From Streptosporangiaceae bacterium (GTDB lineage Bacteria; Actinomycetota; Actinomycetes; Streptosporangiales; Streptosporangiaceae): 9,767 bases of DNA. The stretch is taken from the NCBI GenBank assembly GCA_030039095.1, contig JASHQP010000586.1, positions 1-9,767 of the forward strand, read 5' to 3'. Position 1 is the stretch's first letter; the number at the start of each line of letters is the position of its first letter. A program made the translations under genes and the position numbers. Below the pieces are notes generated by a model that saw only the letters and a list, made by a program, of their open reading frames with translations, made no database searches and was not told the DNA's origin. Positions 1-5,169 of this stretch are shown here, piece by piece.

Positions 1-81
1 CCTGGCCGCCCCGCCAGTGCCCAGCAGGGCCACGCCCGCCGCCGCGGTGATCACGTAGAGGACCAGCGCCACGATGGCCAC
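1..81 (-). CDS. Membrane protein, N-terminal 27 residues only (runs off the left edge)
   Basis: Not recognised as a family. A leftward GTG at 79-81 is preceded by GGAGG (complement of 90-94) with an 8-nt gap, which is a good ribosome binding site. The 27 codons that follow are open to the window edge and read V-A-I-V-A-L-V-L-Y-V-I-T-A-A-A-G-V-A-L-L, then G-T-G-G-A-A-R. That is an uninterrupted hydrophobic stretch of about 20 residues, typical of a first membrane segment with no preceding charged tail. No catalytic motif is visible in so short a fragment, so no function is offered. The call rests on the ribosome binding site plus the hydrophobic reading. The rest of the gene lies outside the window. 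Confidence 0.55.
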   Translation of the reverse strand, partial: MAIVALVLYVITAAAGVALLGTGGAAR

Positions 82-609
82 GCTGCCCGCCTCCGTACTG
101 TCGACTCTGTCTCCCGGCGATTCAGGCTAGCCGACGGTGGCGCCGGTGCCCCTACCCGGTCGCGATGCTCTGGCCACTCCACGCCACCACGCACGAGCGG
201 CATGCCGTAACCGCCGGAGTCCGGGTTTTGGCGCGGCAATCGGGCTCTGGTCTGCAAATTCGCCGCATGAGTGGATGCGGTGACGCCCGCGTGGTCCTCT
301 AGCCAACCTGTTGCCATAACTAGCTGTAGTCGACTCAGTGCAGCGTGTATAACTAGAACCCCGCGCGGCACTCGGGGGGCCAGGAGTCCAGGCCATCTCC
401 GGGCGAGCGAGGTCCGCGGCCCATCTGGCCATGGCCCGTGAACCGGGTCATGAGCAGGCGACCCGGGTCGCGGACCGGCGCCGCGCGGGAACGGGGGAAC
501 CGCGAGTCGCGGAGGGGGACCGTCGTCCCGGCCGGGCGCGCACCGGCGCGATCGCCGGAGGCCGTCGCGCGCCGAGCGTACGAGGGTCGCGACACGCGGT
601 GGGATGTCG
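82..609. other. Non-coding stretch of about 530 bp
   Basis: No convincing gene was found here. The open frames that cross it are rich in Arg, Pro and Gly, lack any recognisable motif and have no ribosome binding site. It holds a 9-bp hairpin at 260-283, the 8-mer ATAACTAG twice (316-323 and 349-356), and a 14-bp perfect palindrome at 458-471 (GCGACCCGGGTCGC). The segment around 311-356 is the most AT-rich part, so it is the likeliest place for a promoter. TATAAC at 348-353 resembles a -10 box but has no good -35. A leftward TAGCCT (complement of 124-129) could be a -10 box for the gene at 81. All of these assignments are weak. Confidence 0.5.
260..283. other. Short hairpin, 9-bp stem and 6-nt loop
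   Basis: Bases 260-268 (TCGCCGCAT) pair with 275-283 (ATGCGGTGA) around the loop GAGTGG. Eight pairs are Watson-Crick and one is G-T. No T-run follows on either strand and no gene end is close, so a terminator is unlikely. It lies about 180 bp upstream of the leftward gene at 81, so it could be part of that gene's leader or promoter region, or have no function. Confidence 0.35.
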
Positions 610-647
610 GGCCGGGAGCGCACACCGGGGGCTGTGCGCTCCCGGCC
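610..647 (-). terminator. Hairpin terminator after the carbinolamine dehydratase gene
   Basis: Bases 610-624 and 633-647 form a perfect 15-bp inverted repeat with an 8-nt loop. The stem is nearly all G-C. It begins 35 nt past the stop codon of the leftward gene ending at 683. No T-run follows, which is common for actinobacterial hairpin terminators. Being symmetrical, it would also stop rightward transcription towards the dehydratase gene. Confidence 0.8.
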
Positions 648-682
648 GACAAGCGCCCGCCCTCTCCCGGCCAGACGCTGGC

Positions 683-961
683 TCAGCTCAGGGCGTTGAT
701 CCGCTCGGCCAGGTCGAAGTCGGCGGCGGTGAGGCCCCCGGCCGAGTGCGTCGACAGCGTCAGCGTCACCTTGTTCCATTCGATCAGGATGTCCGGGTGG
801 TGGTTGGCCCGCTCGGCCACGTACGCCACCGCGCCGACAAAGAGCATCGCCTCCCGGAAGTCACTCTGCGTAACCGTCGCGACGATGCTGTCCCCCTGCC
901 ACGTCCAGCCAGGTGCCCCGGGCAGCCGGCCGGTGATCTCATCCTCGGTAAGCAGTCCCAT
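683..961 (-). CDS. phhB: Pterin-4a-carbinolamine dehydratase (92 aa)
   Basis: Dehydrates 4a-hydroxytetrahydrobiopterin to quinonoid dihydropterin, recycling the pterin cofactor of aromatic amino acid hydroxylases in the cytoplasm. The protein covers the whole family fold (usual length about 90-110 aa). The family active-site pattern is complete: E-x3-H-H-P-x5-W-x9-H-x8-D, seen in A-E-R-A-N-H-H-P-D and later T-H-S-A-G-G-L-T with the Asp in A-A-D-F. The N-terminus M-G-L-L-T-E-D-E-I is typical of the family and fixes the start. There is no usable Shine-Dalgarno sequence, since GAGG lies only 1 nt from ATG. A -10-like CAGAAT ends 8 nt before ATG, so the mRNA may be leaderless. It is a single gene, divergent from gcvT and closed by the hairpin at 610-647. 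No phenylalanine hydroxylase is in the window. Its real partner here, whether a hydroxylase or another pterin pathway, is unknown. Confidence 0.92.
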   Translation of the reverse strand: MGLLTEDEITGRLPGAPGWTWQGDSIVATVTQSDFREAMLFVGAVAYVAERANHHPDILIEWNKVTLTLSTHSAGGLTAADFDLAERINALS

Positions 962-1323
962 GCCTCACGATTCTGGCCCGGTGCCCCGCAGAGTTCCAGC
1001 AAGCCCGCGAGCTTCCGCCCATCTTCGGGTCAGGTGGCCGCGGGTGCGTTCCAGCAGGCCGCTGGCCCGAAGCAGGCCGGCGGAACCGGGCGCGGCCGGC
1101 TCGGCCAGCCGGGAACGGGAGGGTGGCCCGGGCGAAGGCCGCCGGGGCCAGCGCCGCTGATCTCCGATATGCGGACCACACAGGACGAAGCGGCCAGCGG
1201 ACTCGGCGGCCCGCCCCGCGGTCGGTAGGCTAACGTCACCCGGGGCGCCACGGCTTCGCCTTCGCGGAGGCCGGCCGCCCGAACGGACGCAGTCGAGAGG
1301 TGCCGCCCGGCCATGGAGCGCAG
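962..1323. other. Divergent intergenic region between phhB and gcvT (362 bp)
   Basis: No gene is supported; open frames here are low-complexity Arg/Pro/Gly readings. The region must hold both divergent promoters. For gcvT, TAGGCT at 1226-1231 is a plausible -10 box of the TANNNT type, but there is no recognisable -35. This would give a leader of roughly 85 nt. Within that leader, 1251-1273 can fold into a hairpin with a 7-bp stem (CGGCTTC with GGAGGCCG, including one G-T pair). The conserved core of the glycine riboswitch, which controls gcv operons in many bacteria, was looked for and not seen. Two related 15-mers, about 13/15 identical, lie at 991-1005 and 1046-1060 (core GTTCCAGCA). Confidence 0.45.
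970..997 (-). promoter_or_regulatory. Possible promoter of the carbinolamine dehydratase gene (leaderless mRNA)
   Basis: On the leftward strand CAGAAT (complement of 970-975) ends 8 nt before the ATG. A poor -35 match, TGGAAC, lies 17 nt further upstream. Transcription would begin at or one base before the start codon, matching the lack of a ribosome binding site. Only the -10 spacing is persuasive. Confidence 0.3.
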
Positions 1324-2466
1324 ATGACACACCCGCATGCGCTGCCGCGCCGCACGCCGCTGACCAGCGTGCACGAGAGCCTCGGCGCGACGCTCACCGG
1401 ATTCGCCGGCTGGCTGATGCCGTTGCGCTACGGAAGCGAGACGGCCGAGCACAACGCCGTCCGCACGGCGGCCGGGATCTTCGACCTCTCGCACATGGGC
1501 GAGATCATGGTCACCGGGCCCGGCGCGGCCGCCGCGCTGGACTACGCGCTGACCGGCCAGCCCTCCGCGCTGGTGCCCGGCCGCGCCAGGTACACGATGA
1601 TCTGCGCCCCGGACGGCGGGATCCTCGACGACCTGATCGTCTACCGGCTCGCCGGCGCCGAGTTCCTCGTCGTCGCCAACGCCGCCAACACCGACGTCGT
1701 CGTCAAGGCGCTGACCGAGCGCGCCGGCGCGGCTGCCCAGGTCACGGACCGGACCGACGAGTATGCGCTGATCGCCATTCAGGGCCCGAACGCGACGTCG
1801 ATCCTCACTCCGCTGACCGACGCCGGTTTGGACGCGGTGAAGTATTACGCCAGCTACCCGGCCACCGTCGCGGGCCGGGAGGTTCTGCTGGCGCGGACCG
1901 GCTATACCGGCGAGGACGGCTTCGAGCTGTTCACCCGGCCGGAGGATGCCGAGGCGATCTGGGCGGCGCTGACCGAGGCCGGCGCCGGTCACGGCCTGCT
2001 GCCGGCCGGCCTGGCCGCGCGGGACACGCTCCGGCTCGAAGCCGGGATGCCGCTCTACGGCAACGAGCTCGGGCCGGACCTCACGCCGTTCGACGCCGGG
2101 CTCGGCCGGGTGGTCAAGCTCGACAAGCCCGGCGACTTCGTCGGCCGCGCGGCGCTCGAGGAGCGTGCCGCGGCAACGCCGCAGCGCGAGCTGGTCGGGC
2201 TCGTCAGCCGGTCCAGGCGGGTGCCGCGACACGGCTATGACGTTCTCTGGGACCAGGCTGTGTGCGGGACGGTAACCAGCGGGGCCCCGTCGCCGACACT
2301 CGGCAGGCCGATCGCGATGGCCTACGTGGAGCCAGGCGTCGCGCTCGAGGCGCGCCAGGCCGAACGCGAGAACGGGGAGCCGGGCAGGCTCGCCGTCGAC
2401 GTCAGGGGCAACGCCGAGCCCGCCGACCTCGTGCCGCTGCCGTTCTACCGCCGCACCAACTCTTGA
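1324..2466 (+). CDS. gcvT: Aminomethyltransferase, T-protein of the glycine cleavage system (380 aa)
   Basis: Takes the aminomethyl group from lipoylated H-protein and transfers the methylene to tetrahydrofolate, releasing ammonia. Family signatures run in order: F-D-L-S-H-M-G-E at 53-60, Y-T-M-I-C-A-P-D-G-G-I-L-D-D-L-I-V-Y at 90-107 (the Asp pair 102-103 includes the catalytic Asp), G-Y-T-G-E-D-G-F-E-L near 195-205, then A-A-R-D-T-L-R-L-E-A-G-M-P-L-Y-G-N-E-L, and S-G-A-P-S-P-T-L-G-R-P in the C-terminal barrel. Length matches the family (about 365-380 aa). The start at 1324 is chosen because GGAG at 1315-1318 lies 5 nt upstream. An in-frame GTG at 1300 touches its purine run and would add eight residues not seen in the family. 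It is first of a rightward cluster with gcvH 14 bp downstream. gcvP (glycine decarboxylase) is not in the window, so this is a split gcv arrangement. Confidence 0.96.
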   Translation: MTHPHALPRRTPLTSVHESLGATLTGFAGWLMPLRYGSETAEHNAVRTAAGIFDLSHMGEIMVTGPGAAAALDYALTGQPSALVPGRARYTMICAPDGGILDDLIVYRLAGAEFLVVANAANTDVVVKALTERAGAAAQVTDRTDEYALIAIQGPNATSILTPLTDAGLDAVKYYASYPATVAGREVLLARTGYTGEDGFELFTRPEDAEAIWAALTEAGAGHGLLPAGLAARDTLRLEAGMPLYGNELGPDLTPFDAGLGRVVKLDKPGDFVGRAALEERAAATPQRELVGLVSRSRRVPRHGYDVLWDQAVCGTVTSGAPSPTLGRPIAMAYVEPGVALEARQAERENGEPGRLAVDVRGNAEPADLVPLPFYRRTNS

Positions 2467-2467
2467 G

Positions 2468-2475
2468 AGGAGAGG
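2468..2475 (+). promoter_or_regulatory. Ribosome binding site that fixes the gcvH start
   Basis: AGGAGAGG lies 5 nt before ATG 2481, right after the gcvT stop. An open frame extends upstream in frame with gcvH as far as 2262, inside gcvT. This strong site and the family N-terminus show that translation begins at 2481. Confidence 0.85.
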
Positions 2476-2480
2476 CCAAT

Positions 2481-2873
2481 ATGACCGTTCCCGACCAGCT
2501 GCACTACACCCGTGAGCACGAGTGGGTGGCCGTCGAAGGATCCACGGCCACCGTCGGCATCACCGACCACGCGCAGCAGGCGCTCGGCGACGTCGTCTAC
2601 GTGTCGGCGCCGGCGGCGGGGAGCAAGGTCACGGCCGGCGAGCCGTGCGGCGAGGTCGAGTCCACCAAATCGGTGAGCGACCTTTTCGCGCCGGTCGACG
2701 GTGAAGTGCTCGAGGTCAACGCGGAGCTCAGCGACAACCCCGGCGTGGTCAACTCCGACCCGTACGGGGCCGGCTGGCTGTTCAAGGTCAGCCTCCCCGG
2801 CGCCGGTGGCGATGTCCCACCCGGCCTGCTCACCGCCGCCGAGTACGAAGAACTCATCGCCGGCGAGGAATGA
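2481..2873 (+). CDS. gcvH: Glycine cleavage system H-protein, lipoyl carrier (130 aa)
   Basis: Lipoylated shuttle that carries the aminomethyl intermediate between P-, T- and L-proteins. The N-terminus L-H-Y-T-R-E-H-E-W-V, then V-G-I-T-D-H-A-Q-Q-A-L-G-D-V-V-Y-V, is classic. The lipoyl attachment site is E-V-E-S-T-K-S-V-S-D, with Lys63 as the modified residue, and the conserved P-V-x-G-E-V-L-E-V-N and N-S-D-P-Y-G-x-G-W-L follow. Full length for the family (about 125-130 aa). It lies 14 bp after gcvT. Its stop codon overlaps the next start (ATGA at 2870-2873), so the three genes should share one mRNA. Lipoate would have to come from a LipA/LipB or LplA route encoded elsewhere. Confidence 0.97.
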   Translation: MTVPDQLHYTREHEWVAVEGSTATVGITDHAQQALGDVVYVSAPAAGSKVTAGEPCGEVESTKSVSDLFAPVDGEVLEVNAELSDNPGVVNSDPYGAGWLFKVSLPGAGGDVPPGLLTAAEYEELIAGEE

Positions 2874-4084
2874 GCGTGGCGGTCACACCCGGCGACCTGC
2901 TGCGGTACAACGCCGCGACCGCGCACCTCGAGCCGCCATTCGCGGTGATCGATCTGGAGGCCCTGCGCGCCAACGCCGAGGCGATGCGGCTGCGCGCCGC
3001 GGGCACGCCGATCCGGCTGGCGAGCAAGTCCGTGCGGTGCCGCGAGCTGATCGGCCGCGTGCTGCGCATGGACGGGTTCCGCGGCATCCTGGCGTTCACC
3101 CTGCCCGAGGCGCTGTGGCTCGCTGAGCAGGGCGTGAGCGACCAGATTCTGGTCGGTTACCCGACCGCGGACCGCGCCGCCCTGGCCCGGCTGGCCGGCA
3201 GCCCGTCGGCCGCCGCATCGATCGCCATCATGGTGGACTGCCCCGAGCACCTCGACATGATCGAGAAGGCGGCGGCGAGCGTGGCCGAGCCGCGGCAGGT
3301 CCGGGTGTGCATCGACATCGACGCCAGCTACGTCGCGCTGGGCGGGCTGATGCGGGCTGGCGCGTACCGCTCCCCCATCCGGACCCCCGCCGAGGCCGCG
3401 GCCCTTGCCGCGGCCGTGACCGCCAGGCCCGGGCTGCGCCTGGTCGGCCTCATGGCGTACGAAGCACAGATCGCAGGTGTCGGCGACCGTCCGGCCGGCC
3501 GCCCGCTCTACGGCCTGGCCATCCGTTACATGCAGCGGCAGTCCGGGGCCGAGCTCGCCCGGCGCCGGGCCGCGATCGTCGCCGCCGTGCGCGACGTCGC
3601 GCCGCTCGAGTTCGTGAACGGCGGCGGCACCGGCTCGCTGGAGAAGACGGCGGCCGAGGCGGCCGTGACCGAGATCGGCGCCGGGTCCGGGCTCTACCAG
3701 CCCCGGCTGTTCGACAGCTACCGGGGTTTCCGGGGCCGGCCAGCGGCATTCTTCGCGCTGCCGGTCGTGCGCAAGCCGGGCCGGCGGGTCGTAACCGCGC
3801 TTGGGGGTGGCTACCTGGCCTCGGGTCCCGCCGACCGGGCGCGGCTGCCCGCCCCCTATCTGCCGGCCGGGCTCCGGCTGGACCGCCGGGAGGGCGCCGG
3901 CGAGGTACAGACGCCGCTGCTCGGTGCCGCCGCGGACCGGCTGCAGATCGGTGACCGCGTGTGGCTGCGCCACGCCAAGGCCGGCGAACTGTGCGAGCGC
4001 TTCGGCGAATTGCATCTGATCGAAGCAAATGCAGTGGTCGCGACCGTTCCGACCTATAGAGGTGAGGGTAGGACCTTCCTCTGA
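2870..4084 (+). CDS. PLP-dependent amino acid deaminase/aldolase, alanine racemase N-domain fold (404 aa)
   Basis: Resembles the fold-type III PLP enzymes related to D-threonine aldolase and D-serine dehydratase, often annotated amino acid deaminase/aldolase. F-A-V-I-D-L-E-A-L-R-A-N-A opens the TIM barrel. I-R-L-A-S-K-S-V-R-C places the probable PLP Lys at residue 53. F-V-N-G-G-G-T-G-S and E-I-G-A-G-S-G-L-Y form the phosphate-binding side. The C-terminal beta domain carries V-W-L-R-H-A-K-A-G-E-L with His368. D-threonine aldolases coordinate a metal through His-x-Asp/Cys there; this protein has His-x-Lys, so the exact reaction is open. ATG 2870 overlaps the gcvH stop, with GAGGA touching it. 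An in-frame GTG at 2876 has the same GAGGA at a better 6-nt gap and may be the true start (402 aa). Tight linkage to gcvH suggests glycine production or amino acid breakdown, which is inference. The substrate is unknown. Confidence 0.85.
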   Translation: MSVAVTPGDLLRYNAATAHLEPPFAVIDLEALRANAEAMRLRAAGTPIRLASKSVRCRELIGRVLRMDGFRGILAFTLPEALWLAEQGVSDQILVGYPTADRAALARLAGSPSAAASIAIMVDCPEHLDMIEKAAASVAEPRQVRVCIDIDASYVALGGLMRAGAYRSPIRTPAEAAALAAAVTARPGLRLVGLMAYEAQIAGVGDRPAGRPLYGLAIRYMQRQSGAELARRRAAIVAAVRDVAPLEFVNGGGTGSLEKTAAEAAVTEIGAGSGLYQPRLFDSYRGFRGRPAAFFALPVVRKPGRRVVTALGGGYLASGPADRARLPAPYLPAGLRLDRREGAGEVQTPLLGAAADRLQIGDRVWLRHAKAGELCERFGELHLIEANAVVATVPTYRGEGRTFL

Positions 4085-4119
4085 GACCATGATCGCTGCT
4101 GGCGAATGGGAGGCCGCCC

Positions 4120-5097
4120 ATGACGCAGCAGATCGCCACCTGGGCCCCGCCCGCCCAGCCGCGCGGCCGCCGCGTGGGCCGGATCGCGTTCTGGGTACTG
4201 GTCGGGCTCGCCCTCGCGGTCCTCGTCACCAGCGTCGCGATCCCGGTCGTCACCATCCAGCCCTATCTCGAGCAGTCCACGTCGATGCAGCCGACGCTCG
4301 CTCCGGGCGACCGGATTCTGGCCGTCGAGGGTTCATCCGGCATCCGCCGCGGCGATATCGCGGTGCTCCGGGTGCCGGCCAGCGTCTCCGGAACCGACGA
4401 CCTGTTCGTGAAGCGGGTGATCGGCCTGCCCGGCGATCACGTGGCCTGCTGCAACGCCAAGGGCCAGGTCACGGTCAACGGCAAGGCCCTCAGCGAGAAC
4501 TACCTCTACCCCGGTGACCGCCCGTCCCGGACCACGTTCTCGTTCACGGTCGGCAAGGGCGAGATCTGGGTGATGGGTGATCACCGCAACATCTCGGTCG
4601 ACTCACGCAAGTGGGGGCCGGTGCCGCTGAGCGGGGTCGTCGGCCGGGTGATCCTCGTCGTCCACGGCTCCTCGTTTGCCACGGTGCGGACGCCGCTCAC
4701 GTTCGTCGCCGACGGCCTGGCGCCCATGGATACCCGCCTGGGCCTGTACGTCGGCCTTGCGATCGCGGCGGCGGCATCCCTCGTGCTGCTGCTGCTCCTG
4801 GCCGTCTTCGGGATCGTCCGCTTCGTGATCCGGCGCCGGCACCGCAACCACGGCGCGCCGCCGGCTGGGCCACGCCCATCGCCGGTCTCAGCCGAGAGAC
4901 CAGCGCTCCAGCCGCTGTACGGCGTCTACCGGGTTCCCCTCGGCGACAGTGAGGCAAAGCCACGCCCCGCCTCCGCGGAGATCCCGCGCCCAGCGAAGGC
5001 CGCAGAAGAGCCGCGCCCAGCGAAGACTAACGAGCACCTCCCCCCGGCACAGACCGAGGACAAGCCGCGCCCGGCACAAGCCACGGGCAGCTCCTGA
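4120..5097 (+). CDS. lepB: Type I signal peptidase with C-terminal second membrane helix and Pro-rich repeat tail (325 aa)
   Basis: Removes signal peptides from exported proteins at the outer face of the membrane. After a short charged N-terminus, residues 22-44 form the first membrane helix. The S26 catalytic dyad is visible: Ser55 in Q-S-T-S-M-Q-P-T-L and Lys98 in F-V-K-R-V-I-G-L-P-G-D. Box E, G-D-H-R-N-I-S-V-D-S-R, is at 153-163. Adjacent Cys110-Cys111 follow the Lys box. A second helix spans about 208-237, then R-R-R-H and an 88-residue tail that should lie in the cytoplasm. The tail ends in five PRPA-like units. The start is supported by GGGAGG 6 nt before ATG. It lies 35 bp after the aldolase gene with no visible terminator, so it is probably co-transcribed, although no metabolic link is evident. 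A weak internal -10-like TATAGA lies at 4055-4060. Such genomes often carry several lepB copies, so this need not be the main enzyme. Confidence 0.94.
   Translation: MTQQIATWAPPAQPRGRRVGRIAFWVLVGLALAVLVTSVAIPVVTIQPYLEQSTSMQPTLAPGDRILAVEGSSGIRRGDIAVLRVPASVSGTDDLFVKRVIGLPGDHVACCNAKGQVTVNGKALSENYLYPGDRPSRTTFSFTVGKGEIWVMGDHRNISVDSRKWGPVPLSGVVGRVILVVHGSSFATVRTPLTFVADGLAPMDTRLGLYVGLAIAAAASLVLLLLLAVFGIVRFVIRRRHRNHGAPPAGPRPSPVSAERPALQPLYGVYRVPLGDSEAKPRPASAEIPRPAKAAEEPRPAKTNEHLPPAQTEDKPRPAQATGSS
4951..5079 (+). repeat. Tandem PRPA-type repeats in the signal peptidase tail
   Basis: Residues 278-320 contain five units with the core P-R-P-A at 281-284, 289-292, 298-301 and 316-319, and L-P-P-A at 307-310. 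Spacing is 8, 9, 9 and 9 residues. Each core is preceded by one or two acidic residues, and most are followed by Lys or Gln. The DNA of the units is diverged, so this is an old or selected protein repeat rather than a fresh DNA expansion. Confidence 0.75.
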
Positions 5098-5160
5098 GCG
5101 GGGAACCCTGTCAGTAAGGGGTAACGCGCCAGTGAATGCGGCTGACAGGATTCCCCGCTC
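5096..5160. terminator. Bidirectional hairpin terminator between convergent genes
   Basis: Bases 5096-5114 and 5142-5160 are 19-nt inverted arms with one mismatch (5106 against 5150), separated by 27 nt. Read leftward, the mismatch becomes a G-U pair, so the stem is complete in that direction. The left arm begins inside the TGA stop of the signal peptidase gene. The right arm ends 9 nt from the stop of the leftward binding-protein gene. It lacks a long T-run, as often in actinobacteria, and should end transcription from both sides. Confidence 0.85.
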
Positions 5161-5169
5161 ACCGGAGTT

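Noticed and set aside
458..471. 14-bp perfect palindrome GCGACCCGGGTCGC as an operator
   Set aside because: All but two pairs are G-C and no promoter is nearby; palindromes of this kind arise by chance in such sequence.
82..609. tRNA gene or phage attachment site in the gene-free left region
   Set aside because: No T-loop GTTCRA motif or cloverleaf was found, and there is no integrase or other mobile gene nearby.
431..1228. Rightward frames of 240-265 codons across 431-1228
   Set aside because: No ribosome binding site, no motif, they run through the strong hairpin at 610-647 and are antisense to phhB.
1226..1323. Glycine riboswitch before gcvT
   Set aside because: The position would suit one, but the conserved aptamer core is not seen and the probable leader of about 85 nt is short. 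Only a simple hairpin at 1251-1273 is visible.
1030..2232. Long leftward open frame (400 codons) opposite gcvT
   Set aside because: It is the antisense of gcvT in GC-rich DNA, Arg/Gly/Pro-rich, with no family motif. gcvT on the other strand is unambiguous.
2597..4090. Long leftward open frame (497 codons) opposite gcvH and the aldolase gene
   Set aside because: Low-complexity composition typical of antisense frames; both genes on the plus strand are clear family members.
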